In this document: piece after piece, positions 30,030-36,846 of the stretch
Position numbering within the stretch: the stretch's first letter is position 1
Layout of the letters: every line of letters starts with the position of its first letter
NCBI GenBank assembly: GCA_003696955.1
Contig: RFGU01000020.1
Location: 1-36,846, forward strand
Direction: 5' to 3'
From: Deltaproteobacteria bacterium
Lineage (GTDB): Bacteria > Myxococcota_A > Polyangia > Nannocystales > Nannocystaceae
DNA: 36,846 bases
Made by a program: the position numbers and the translations under genes
The notes under the pieces: model-generated
Databases searched by the model: none
Told to the model about the DNA's origin: nothing
What the model saw: only the letters and a program-made list of their open reading frames with translations

Positions 30030-30976
30030 CGGGACGGCGCCTCGTGGCACGACGGACGTACGTCGGGATCGATCTCGACGACGTGGCGTGCTACGGGGCG
30101 ATCTACGGCTTCGACGTCGGGGTGCGCAACGACGATCCGGTGCTGTCGCGAGGGCTCGTCCGTCTGCTCGATCTCCTCGACGAGGTCGGCGGGCGCGCCA
30201 CGTTCTTCTGCATCGGTCGGACGGTGGATACCGCCTTGGACGATGGCGGGGAAGCGGCAGCCGCCCTGCGGAGGATGGTCCGCGCCGGCCACGAGATCGG
30301 GCACCATGGATACGCCCACGACTACCGCCTCGTCGACGCGCCCAGGCATGCATTCGAGGCCGATCTCGATCGGGGACTCACCGCGCTCGAGCGGCTCGGG
30401 ACGGCGCCCGTGGGATTTCGCGCGCCCGGCTACACCCACGACGGTGACATGCTCGACACCCTCGTGGCCCGAGGATTTCGCTACGACGCGAGTGTCCTGC
30501 CGTCGTGGGGTTATTTCCTCGCGCGGCGGGCCGTGCAGGGACTCGTCCGGCTGCGCGGGCGCGTAAGTGCGTCCCATCCACGGATTCCGTGGCGCGACTT
30601 CCTCCATACCGAACCGTTTCGCAGCCATGGGGAGTTGTGGTCGTTGCCGATCTCCGTGACGCCGGTGTGGCGGTTGCCCATGGTGGGCACGTTCCTCCTA
30701 GCGGGCCCCAAGGCCTTGCGTCGGCATCTCGAGCGCGAGGCGCGGCGTGCCGGCGTGCTGCACCTGGAATTGCACGGGCTCGATGCCGTGGACGCATCGG
30801 ACCCGGAGGTGCCGCCGGCCCTGGTCCGGTACGCTCCGGAGCTGCGCGTGCCCGTCACCGTACGGCTCGAACGGTTGCGGCGCCTGCTCCTCGACCGACC
30901 GCGTCCGTGCGAGCCCCTCGCGGCGTGGGTCGACACGCTCGACAGGGGGCCCATCGGCCAGGGCAGCGGGCCCTAG
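30026..30976 (+). CDS. NodB-type polysaccharide deacetylase
   Basis: A 316-residue protein with the NodB homology fold. Motif 1 is in VGIDLDD (13-19), motif 2 is HHGYAH (93-98, His94 and His98 as metal ligands), and motif 3 includes FRAPGY. It is expected to remove an acetyl or formyl group from an amino sugar; members of this subgroup in sugar-lipid clusters act on lipid-linked sugars in the cytoplasm. No signal peptide is seen, which fits a cytosolic substrate. It starts in the stop codon of the glycosyltransferase gene and ends on a CTAG shared with the stop of sfsA. Confidence 0.88.
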   Translation: MTGRRLVARRTYVGIDLDDVACYGAIYGFDVGVRNDDPVLSRGLVRLLDLLDEVGGRATFFCIGRTVDTALDDGGEAAAALRRMVRAGHEIGHHGYAHDYRLVDAPRHAFEADLDRGLTALERLGTAPVGFRAPGYTHDGDMLDTLVARGFRYDASVLPSWGYFLARRAVQGLVRLRGRVSASHPRIPWRDFLHTEPFRSHGELWSLPISVTPVWRLPMVGTFLLAGPKALRRHLEREARRAGVLHLELHGLDAVDASDPEVPPALVRYAPELRVPVTVRLERLRRLLLDRPRPCEPLAAWVDTLDRGPIGQGSGP

Positions 30977-31707
30977 GCGAGCCGTACGGGAAGCGTGCGA
31001 GAGAGCCGAACCCCCCGCGGGCCGACGCGGTGGGCGGCGAGGGCGTGGATCTCGACACCGGCGGCGTGGGCGCGACGCAGACCTTCGGCATAGGCGGGGT
31101 CGATGTCCTCCGCCGGGGCGAAGGCATCGCAGTCGCTTCGTTGGACGGTGAAGATCAGGGCGGCACGATGGCCGTGCTCGCGGGCCCAGACGAGGTCCGC
31201 GAGGTGTTTGCGGCCGCGAGCGGTGGGCGCATCGGGAAACAGCGCCGTGCGGCCATCGGGGCGGTCGCGGACCAGGGTCGTGTTCTTGACCTCCACGTAG
31301 ATCCGATGTGAAAGGTCGCCGCCGGTGTGGCGCTCGAGGAGAAAATCGATGCGGCTACGGCGATTCGGACCGTAGGGAACCTCTGCGCGAATCGAGTCGA
31401 AGTCGCGCGGATCGAACACGATGCCGGCTTCGATGGCCTCGCGGGCCAGGTGCATGGCGAACTGGGTGTGGATCCCGACCCAGGTCCGGCCCGGGCGTAA
31501 GGCGACGAGGGTCCAATCCAGCTTGCGGCCGGGGCGATGCGCGGGCTGGACGAGGGCGTCGATGTCGGGCCGGGCGACGCCGAGGAGCGAGCCGGTGTTG
31601 GGAACGTGGGCCACCACGGTGGAACCGTCCTCGAGGCGGACGTCGGCGAGGAACCGCTTGTAGCGCCGGAGGAATCGGGCGGCGACCGGGGGCGGGTCGA
31701 ATCGCAT
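30973..31707 (-). CDS. sfsA: DNA/RNA nuclease SfsA family protein
   Basis: A 244-residue member of the SfsA family. The N-terminal OB-like part has AHVPNTGSLLG (33-43; the usual Cys after AH is Val here). The nuclease core shows IDFLLE, IYVEVKNTTL, FPDAPTARGRKHL and the C-terminal FTVQRSDCDAF. First named for sugar fermentation stimulation in E. coli, members have since been described as nucleases; its role here is unknown. ATG 31707 is divergent from the thioredoxin-like gene across 55 bp. Confidence 0.94.
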   Translation of the reverse strand: MRFDPPPVAARFLRRYKRFLADVRLEDGSTVVAHVPNTGSLLGVARPDIDALVQPAHRPGRKLDWTLVALRPGRTWVGIHTQFAMHLAREAIEAGIVFDPRDFDSIRAEVPYGPNRRSRIDFLLERHTGGDLSHRIYVEVKNTTLVRDRPDGRTALFPDAPTARGRKHLADLVWAREHGHRAALIFTVQRSDCDAFAPAEDIDPAYAEGLRRAHAAGVEIHALAAHRVGPRGVRLSRTLPVRLA

Positions 31708-31762
31708 GGGGGCGAAGCATGCCGAGTTCCACGAATCGATGCTATCGTGCCGGGCGCGCCCC

Positions 31763-32302
31763 ATGCCCAGGAGACCCCGACTCGCCGCCACGATCCGCCT
31801 TGCCCTCGCCGTCTCGTTGGTGGCGGCGGAGACGGGGGGCTGCGGTGGCGAGCGCCCGGCCGCCGGGAAGGCAGCGCCCGCAGCACCGAGCCCGCCCCGC
31901 GCCGATGCCCACGGTTTCAACGACGCCATCGCCTGGGTGAGCCTCGACGACGGCCTGGCCGAGGCGGCGCGGACGGGCAAGCCGGTGATGTTGCTCGTCC
32001 ACGCCAGTTGGTGTTCGAAGTGCAAGGCCCTCCGGCCCGCCTTCTTCGATCCGCGCCTGGTGGAGGCATCTCGGCAGTTCGTGATGGTCAACGTGGACCA
32101 GGACGAGGTGCCGCAGGTCAAGGCCTATGCACCCGACGGCGAGTACATTCCGAGGATCCTCTTCCTCGATCCATCCACGGGTGAGGTGGACGCGAGCCTC
32201 AAGAACCCGGGTCGTCGCCGCTTCCTGTACTTCTACGGCCCCCAGGACGATCTCGTCTCGGTGATGGAACGTGCGCGCGCGCGTCATGGCTCGGCCTCGT
32301 GA
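31763..32302 (+). CDS. Exported thioredoxin-fold protein, TXNDC12/ERp18-like
   Basis: A 179-residue protein with an N-terminal signal sequence (hydrophobic at about 8-22) and a weak lipobox (TGGC, Cys27), then a Pro/Ala linker and a thioredoxin domain (about 50-175). The active site is WCSKC (83-87), with a cis-Pro in YIPRILFLDP (128-137). The stretches FVMVNVDQDE and APDGEYIPRILFLDP closely match what I recall of animal TXNDC12 (ERp18), including flanking regions, more than they match ordinary bacterial thioredoxins. It probably acts as an envelope disulphide reductase or isomerase. ATG 31763 fits the signal peptide. It overlaps the S55 protease gene, so an exported-protein operon is likely. 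Confidence 0.87.
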   Translation: MPRRPRLAATIRLALAVSLVAAETGGCGGERPAAGKAAPAAPSPPRADAHGFNDAIAWVSLDDGLAEAARTGKPVMLLVHASWCSKCKALRPAFFDPRLVEASRQFVMVNVDQDEVPQVKAYAPDGEYIPRILFLDPSTGEVDASLKNPGRRRFLYFYGPQDDLVSVMERARARHGSAS

Positions 32303-34157
32303 CATGAGGGGATGGACGCTCGGTGGTGCGGCCGCCGTCGTACTGGCCGTCGTGGGCGCCTTCGGCGTCGAAACCGTCGCCGGCAACGTGCGCGCGGCGC
32401 CGGCGACGCCCACCGTGGACGTCGATGCGCTCCGCCCCGGGATGAAGGGATACGCGAAGACCGTGTTCTTCGGTACGCGGCCCGAGCGCTTCGACATCGA
32501 GATCATCGACGTCGTTCGCAACTACCTGCCCAAACAGGATGCGGTGCTCTTTCGCTCGAGCGATCCACGATTGTTGCACAGTGGCATCGTCGGGGGGATG
32601 AGTGGCAGTCCCATCTACGTGGACGGCAAGCTGGTGGGGGCCCTCGCCTACGGGTACCGGTTCAACAAGGATCCCATCGGAGGCCTCACGCCCATCCGCA
32701 ACATGCTCGCGGTCTCCAAGCTCCCGCATCGTCCGGACGTCCTGCCGACGGAGCGGGCGCGCACGGCCCGAAAACACCGCGGGACGTCGGGGACGTGGAA
32801 GGACCTCGTCTTGGGCCTGGGCACGACGCCCCTGCCCCCCCGGCGACGGCCGACGACCTCCGACGCCGTGGGGTTGGTGCAGCTTCCCGTGCCGACCACG
32901 GTGGCCGGACTCGGGCCCGCCGCGACGTATCTTGCGGCGGATCGGCTCGGGGTCCTTCCGGTGCGCTCGGGAAGCGGATCGGGGACGTCGGCGAGCGGCT
33001 CGTTTCGCGGCTTCGGTCCCGGGGACTCGGTCTCGGTCGTGCTCATCGACGGCGAGAACGCCATCGCTCCCAACGGCACGGTGACGTGGACGGATCCTTC
33101 GGCCACGCGGATCCTCGCCTTCGGCCATCCGATGTTCGGGGACGGTCCCACGTCGATCCCCTTCGCCGACGCCCGCGTCCACACGATCATTCCCAGCGTG
33201 GAGCGTTCGGTGAAGATCGCCAGCCCCGGGACGATCCGCGGCACCATGATCCAGGATCGCCAGGCGGCGATCTACCTGCGTACGGACATCTCGAGCGAGA
33301 TGATCCCCATCAAGACCTACGTGGACACGGCGGAGCCCGAGTTGCCCGACCGGATCTACGAGAACCGTCTGGCGCTCGGCCGCAATCTCACGCCGAATCT
33401 CGTGGCGATCCTGCTGGCCGAGGCCGCTCAAGAGGGGTTGCGTGACGCCACGGAGGCCGTGTTGGAGATGGAGCACGTCTACGCCGTCACGACCTCGCGC
33501 GGCCCCCGAACCGTGACGATTCGCGAGCAAGAGTTCTTTCCGTCGGGGGTGGTCCCGAACATGCTCGCGGCAAGTCGCGGCGTGGTGACGGCGGCGATCC
33601 TGCTCGACAACGACTTCGAGGTGGCTCGCATCCGCTCCATCGAGCAGCGGGTGCGATTGCGGTACGGAGCGCCCTTCGAGGTCATCGAGAGCGTGCGGGT
33701 CGAGCAGGACGACGTCCGCGCCGGAGAGGTGCTCCGCCTCGTCGCGGATCTTCGGGACTACCATGGCGCGCGCCGGTCGATGCCCCTCGAGGTGAGGATC
33801 CCGGCCTCGGCGGCGGGCGAGACGGTGCAGGTGACCGTCACCGGTGGGCAATTCGTGCGCCCGTACCGCCCCATCCCCGAAACGCTGGACGATCTGCTCG
33901 ATACGCTCGAGAGCTTCTACGACGCCCGGACGCTCGTCGTATCGCTCTACCGGCCCCAAGAGGGCATCGCCGCCCCGGGCGGCGTCCTCGCCGGCGTTCC
34001 CGACAGCGTCGTGGACGTCCTCGAAGGCCACGGCACCACGCAGCCGCGGCTGCGGTTCAAGCGCGTGGCCCGGTCCATATCCAAGACGCCCACGATCATC
34101 GAGGGCCGGCACACCGTGAAGGTTCGCGTCCGACCACCGCGTTCCCGTACCCCATAG
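32286..34157 (+). CDS. SpoIVB peptidase S55-like exported protein
   Basis: A 623-residue exported protein with a signal peptide (about 7-38, ending VRAAPA). GGMSGSPIYVDGKLVGALAY (103-122) matches the region around the catalytic Ser of SpoIVB-type S55 peptidases (candidate Ser106). LAFGHPMFG (278-286, His281) resembles the region around the SpoIVB catalytic His. A Gly/Ser linker (228-240) separates the two, and the C-terminal 280 residues are beta-rich without a recognised family. Starts considered are ATG 32286, which overlaps the previous gene by 17 nt, ATG 32304 and GTG 32271; none has a strong ribosome binding site. The order of Ser and His is reversed relative to SpoIVB. Confidence 0.82.
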   Translation: MARPRDMRGWTLGGAAAVVLAVVGAFGVETVAGNVRAAPATPTVDVDALRPGMKGYAKTVFFGTRPERFDIEIIDVVRNYLPKQDAVLFRSSDPRLLHSGIVGGMSGSPIYVDGKLVGALAYGYRFNKDPIGGLTPIRNMLAVSKLPHRPDVLPTERARTARKHRGTSGTWKDLVLGLGTTPLPPRRRPTTSDAVGLVQLPVPTTVAGLGPAATYLAADRLGVLPVRSGSGSGTSASGSFRGFGPGDSVSVVLIDGENAIAPNGTVTWTDPSATRILAFGHPMFGDGPTSIPFADARVHTIIPSVERSVKIASPGTIRGTMIQDRQAAIYLRTDISSEMIPIKTYVDTAEPELPDRIYENRLALGRNLTPNLVAILLAEAAQEGLRDATEAVLEMEHVYAVTTSRGPRTVTIREQEFFPSGVVPNMLAASRGVVTAAILLDNDFEVARIRSIEQRVRLRYGAPFEVIESVRVEQDDVRAGEVLRLVADLRDYHGARRSMPLEVRIPASAAGETVQVTVTGGQFVRPYRPIPETLDDLLDTLESFYDARTLVVSLYRPQEGIAAPGGVLAGVPDSVVDVLEGHGTTQPRLRFKRVARSISKTPTIIEGRHTVKVRVRPPRSRTP

Positions 34158-34177
34158 CTCGCCACCCGAAAACGCCC

Positions 34178-36274
34178 ATGCGCACCATCACGACCCGCTT
34201 GCTCGCTCTTGCCGTTGTCGCTGCCCCCGGGACGGTCACGGCGGGGGGAACCCGCGTGCTCGAGATCCGAGACCGCGACGACTTCGACAAGGGAGAGTTC
34301 GACGGCGCCGCGCTTTCGTCCATGGGGTACGTGACCCAGGGATATGCATCGGAGATCGCGAAGATCGATACCGCCGAAGGTACGTTCGCGTGCGCCACCG
34401 ATGGTACCCGCGCGATCGTCGGCACGCTGCAGCCGGCGGCGCTGCTCGAGGTCCGTGGCCGGGGCAAACGGGGAACGCCCGACACGAGGTCGATCGCGGC
34501 CCTTCCGGGCGTGGTGACGAGCGCCATCGCCCCCCTCGGAGACGGGACCGTCCTTGCGGCGACGCTGCCGGGCGCGACGATCCACCGCGTCGACCGCAAG
34601 GGACGGCTCAAACCCTTCGCGAAGCTCGACGCCGAGTTCATCTGGGCCCTCGCGGTCGAAGGCGGGCGGGTGTATGCGGCGACAGGGCCGAGCGGCAAGC
34701 TCTTCTCCCTGGATCGCTCTGGCGGCGACGTTCGCGTCGAGATCGACAGCGAGGAGGAGCACCTGTTGTCCATGGCGGTGGTCGGGGGACGGATCGTGGT
34801 GGGGACCGCGCCGCGCGCCAAGCTGCTTGCCGTGGGGGAACCGGCCGAGGGCGTCGTCCTCCGCGATTTCGACGGCGACGAGGTTCGGGCCCTGCAGGTC
34901 ACCGGGCGGTACCTCGTGGCGGCGGTCAACGACTTCGACACCAAGGGCGTCGCAACGGCCGACGCCCTGGAGAAGGCCGTGGGGCGGGCGAGCCTGGCGG
35001 GCAACGACGCAACCGGTTCGGTCAACCTCACCAAACGAGACAAGGGCGCATCGTTCGAGATCCACGCCGTGGACTTGGGGCGCAAGCTCGACCCGGATCG
35101 CGCCGCGGATGCGGCGTGGACGCGGTGGTTCGACGCCAAGGGGGGATACGCCACGGGGCTTTCCGTGGACACGCGGGACGGTGGCGTGCTCGTGGCGACC
35201 TCCAAGAAGGGCAAAATCTACCGCCTACGCGGGCCGCGTGACGTGTCCGTCGTGGCCGACCTCGACCAGGCGGTGGTCACGTCCATCTGCCGGGTGGACC
35301 GGGGCAACGTGTTCGCCACCACTTCGGGCGGCGCGGCCGTGGCACGCCTGTTCGCGGGCCCAGCGATGGACGCCGTCTACACGTCCCACGTGCTCGATGC
35401 CAAGCAGCCGGCGCGGTTCGGAACCCTGCTCGTGGAGGGGACGGGGCCGTTTCGGGTGCGGGTTCGCACGGGGCCTGCGAAGGAGCCGGACGCCCGGTGG
35501 TCGCCATGGCGCGACGTCCCCCTGTCGGCGCGCGCCGACGGCATGGCCGGCTCCCTGGCGGGCGTCGGTGAGCGCCGCTTCCTGCAGGTGGAGGTGCGCG
35601 TGGCGGGGCCCGCCGCGAAACTGCGGGGGCTTCGGGTGTTCCATGCACCGGAGAACCTCCCACCGCTCGTCGAATCCATCACGGTGGACCTGCCGGAGCC
35701 GGACGAGGACGACGAGCCCGCCAAGCCCGAGGCAAAAATTCGATGGAAGGTGGACGCGCGCGACGGGGACGATCTGGTCTACGAGGTCTACGTCCGTCGC
35801 GTGGGGGATCCTCCAGAGGCTTGGCTGCGCCTCGACGACCCGACCGAGCCCCTGACGAAGAAGTCGCTCACCTGGAAGCTCGATTCCGTGGCGGACGGGA
35901 TCTACGAGGTCCGCGTCGTGGCTTCCGACGAACCGGCGAACGGCGTGGCGAAGGCCTTCGTGGACAGCCTCGTGGGCGATCCGGTCGTCGTCGATCGCGC
36001 CCGACCGGAGGTTGCCAAGGTGGACGTGCGGGGTCGGAGCGTGACGGTGCGCGTGCGCGACGCGACGAGCCCCATCGCCAAGGTCACCTACCGTATCGAC
36101 GAGGGGGCCATGCACACGGCCGCGCCCGCGGACGGCATCGTGGACGAACTCGACGAGACGTTTCGGCTGGTCGTCCCATCCGAGGTCCGACCTGGGACCC
36201 ATCGTCTCCAGATCTACGTGCACGACGCCGCGGGCAACCTGACCGTCCACGCGCGGACGGTGGACGTGCCGTGA
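34178..36274 (+). CDS. Exported beta-propeller protein with Ig-like C-terminus
   Basis: A 698-residue secreted protein. The signal peptide is at 1-22 (ending TVTA). Residues 50-400 hold about seven degenerate blade-like repeats, seen as phrases such as GTVLAATLPGATIHRVD, GRVYAATGPSGKLFSLD and GGVLVATSKKGKIYRLR, a WD40/NHL-type propeller. The C-terminal third (about 500-698) is beta-rich, with an acidic Pro linker and fibronectin/Ig-like strands (GIYEVRVVASDEP, GTHRLQIYVHDAAGN). It follows the S55-like gene by 20 bp and is probably on the same transcript. It may be a partner or substrate-recognition protein for the protease (inference). Confidence 0.85.
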   Translation: MRTITTRLLALAVVAAPGTVTAGGTRVLEIRDRDDFDKGEFDGAALSSMGYVTQGYASEIAKIDTAEGTFACATDGTRAIVGTLQPAALLEVRGRGKRGTPDTRSIAALPGVVTSAIAPLGDGTVLAATLPGATIHRVDRKGRLKPFAKLDAEFIWALAVEGGRVYAATGPSGKLFSLDRSGGDVRVEIDSEEEHLLSMAVVGGRIVVGTAPRAKLLAVGEPAEGVVLRDFDGDEVRALQVTGRYLVAAVNDFDTKGVATADALEKAVGRASLAGNDATGSVNLTKRDKGASFEIHAVDLGRKLDPDRAADAAWTRWFDAKGGYATGLSVDTRDGGVLVATSKKGKIYRLRGPRDVSVVADLDQAVVTSICRVDRGNVFATTSGGAAVARLFAGPAMDAVYTSHVLDAKQPARFGTLLVEGTGPFRVRVRTGPAKEPDARWSPWRDVPLSARADGMAGSLAGVGERRFLQVEVRVAGPAAKLRGLRVFHAPENLPPLVESITVDLPEPDEDDEPAKPEAKIRWKVDARDGDDLVYEVYVRRVGDPPEAWLRLDDPTEPLTKKSLTWKLDSVADGIYEVRVVASDEPANGVAKAFVDSLVGDPVVVDRARPEVAKVDVRGRSVTVRVRDATSPIAKVTYRIDEGAMHTAAPADGIVDELDETFRLVVPSEVRPGTHRLQIYVHDAAGNLTVHARTVDVP

Positions 36275-36276
36275 AC

Positions 36277-36294
36277 GCCCCTACACGGTAGGGC
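36277..36294 (+). terminator. Terminator after the beta-propeller gene
   Basis: GCCCCTAC (36277-36284) pairs with GTAGGGC (36288-36294) with one bulged C and a 3-nt loop, followed by AGGTCTTTCC. It lies 3 bp past the stop and would end the three-gene transcript starting at 31763. Confidence 0.45.
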
Positions 36295-36342
36295 AGGTCT
36301 TTCCGGCGCCGTGCGGCGGCCGGCGGGCGGTGGCGATGGCCG

Positions 36343-36681
36343 TCAAGCCGACTTGGCGGCCTTGCGGGAAAGGCTGCCGTAGAGATCGAGCAACGAACCG
36401 AGGGACTTCTTGGCCAGGGCGTCGAGGTAGGGCAGGTCCTTGGGCTGTCCCTTGAGTTCCGCGATCTTCTTGACCAGAGCGTCCTTGCCGCCGAGTTCCT
36501 TGACCTTCGTTCCCACGGCATGCAGGTGGAGGAGCTTGGCGTTCGAGACGCGACGCAGCCGCGCGCGAAGCTCGTCCGCAGATTCGCCCTCGGCGGGCTC
36601 GACGAGACCGGCGACCTGTTCGACGAGATCGGCCTTGGAGCCGAAGGATTCACGGACCTGTTGGAGGGGAGTCTTCTTCAT
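36343..36681 (-). CDS. Small helical protein of unknown function
   Basis: A 112-residue, Lys/Leu-rich, fully helical-looking soluble protein with no Cys, signal peptide or membrane segment. Its sequence includes LRRVSNAKLLHLH and, near the C-terminus, LDALAKKSLGSLLDLYGSLS. A GAGG ribosome binding site lies about 6 nt before ATG 36681. The basic, helical character would fit nucleic-acid or protein binding. I do not recognise the family. It is preceded by a strong terminator, so it is transcribed on its own. Confidence 0.75.
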   Translation of the reverse strand: MKKTPLQQVRESFGSKADLVEQVAGLVEPAEGESADELRARLRRVSNAKLLHLHAVGTKVKELGGKDALVKKIAELKGQPKDLPYLDALAKKSLGSLLDLYGSLSRKAAKSA

Positions 36682-36734
36682 GGGGAACCTCGATGATCGC
36701 CGCCAAGAGCAGCTACGAGTGAAGAGAAAGAAAG

Positions 36735-36765
36735 AGCGCGGCCCACCGATCGGTGGGGCCGCGCT
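36735..36765 (-). terminator. Strong terminator of the gene at the window end
   Basis: A stem of about 13 bp (36735-36747 with 36752-36765, one bulge) around a GATC loop. On the minus strand it is followed by CTTTCTTTCTCTTC, a good T-rich tail. It lies 34 bp past the stop of the partial gene at 36799. Confidence 0.75.
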
Positions 36766-36798
36766 TTCTAACCTGCGACCTCGCCGGCCGCAAGGGGG

Positions 36799-36846
36799 CT
36801 ACTCCTGCGCGGGCTGCGCGGGAGCGGCCGGGGCGGCCTCCTCGCC
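36799..36846 (-). CDS. C-terminal end of an unidentified protein
   Basis: On the minus strand the window edge encodes GEEAAPAAPAQPAQE and then a TAG stop (36799-36801). Only 15 residues are visible. An Ala/Pro-rich tail of this kind is frequent on ribosomal proteins and other abundant proteins of GC-rich bacteria, and a strong terminator follows, but the family cannot be named from this tail. Confidence 0.55.
   Translation of the reverse strand, partial: GEEAAPAAPAQPAQE

Noticed and set aside
1..36846. Prophage, insertion sequence or recently transferred island
   Set aside because: No transposase, integrase, att-like repeats or phage structural genes were seen, and codon use looks uniform throughout.

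Overview
The window is very GC-rich, uses C/G-ending codons almost throughout, and looks like a myxobacterial chromosome (Myxococcota). The best guess is the Nannocystineae (Nannocystis, Plesiocystis or Enhygromyxa type). Evidence for this is an M23 peptidase ending in a MYXO-CTERM-like sorting tail, lipoproteins with Ser/Thr/Gly-rich linkers and a Cys-rich repeat module, an NtrC-like regulator, a eukaryotic-type protein kinase, and FHA-GGDEF and EAL proteins. I see no phage, insertion sequence, rRNA or tRNA. Genes are tightly packed, and many neighbours overlap by an ATGA stop/start.

Layout. 1-407: a duplicated hairpin element, then a promoter and long leader for an RRM RNA-binding protein (408-713). 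752-2911 (minus): fur, a tiny Cys-containing membrane protein and an orphan histidine kinase, apparently one operon. 3028-4220: xseB-ispA. 4367-7641: an FHA-GGEEF diguanylate cyclase coupled to a Slt-type lytic transglycosylase. 7682-11091 (minus): two small membrane proteins, dapD, a 2-Cys peroxiredoxin and an unknown protein. 11376-14908: a degenerate NtrC-type AAA+ protein with a Fis-type helix-turn-helix, and a Ski2-like helicase. 14978-18507: a membrane protein, a lipoprotein with a dead metalloprotease motif, and an M23 peptidase. 18576-24334 (minus): greB, proS, a GT-C-like membrane protein, a Cys-rich lipoprotein, an EAL phosphodiesterase and a small membrane protein. 24354-25343: a secreted, membrane-anchored TPR-like protein.

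25385-30976 holds two divergent units. On the minus strand a protein kinase is coupled to a second GT-C-like membrane protein. On the plus strand a UDP-galactopyranose-mutase-like flavoprotein, a family 2 glycosyltransferase and a NodB-type deacetylase overlap one another, probably a glycan-building cassette. 30973-31707 (minus) is sfsA. 31763-36274 is a three-gene run for exported proteins: a thioredoxin-fold protein strikingly like animal TXNDC12/ERp18, a SpoIVB-S55-like protease and a beta-propeller protein. The window ends with a small unknown helical protein and the C-terminus of a further minus-strand gene.

The strongest candidates for something new are the TXNDC12-like/S55/propeller cassette, the pseudo-metalloprotease lipoprotein, the NtrC-like protein that has lost both Walker B and GAFTGA, the kinase/GT-C and flavoprotein/GT2/deacetylase divergon with a possible Arg-rich leader peptide, and a recurring promoter layout that implies leaderless mRNAs. 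All functions come from motif recognition by eye; no database search was run.
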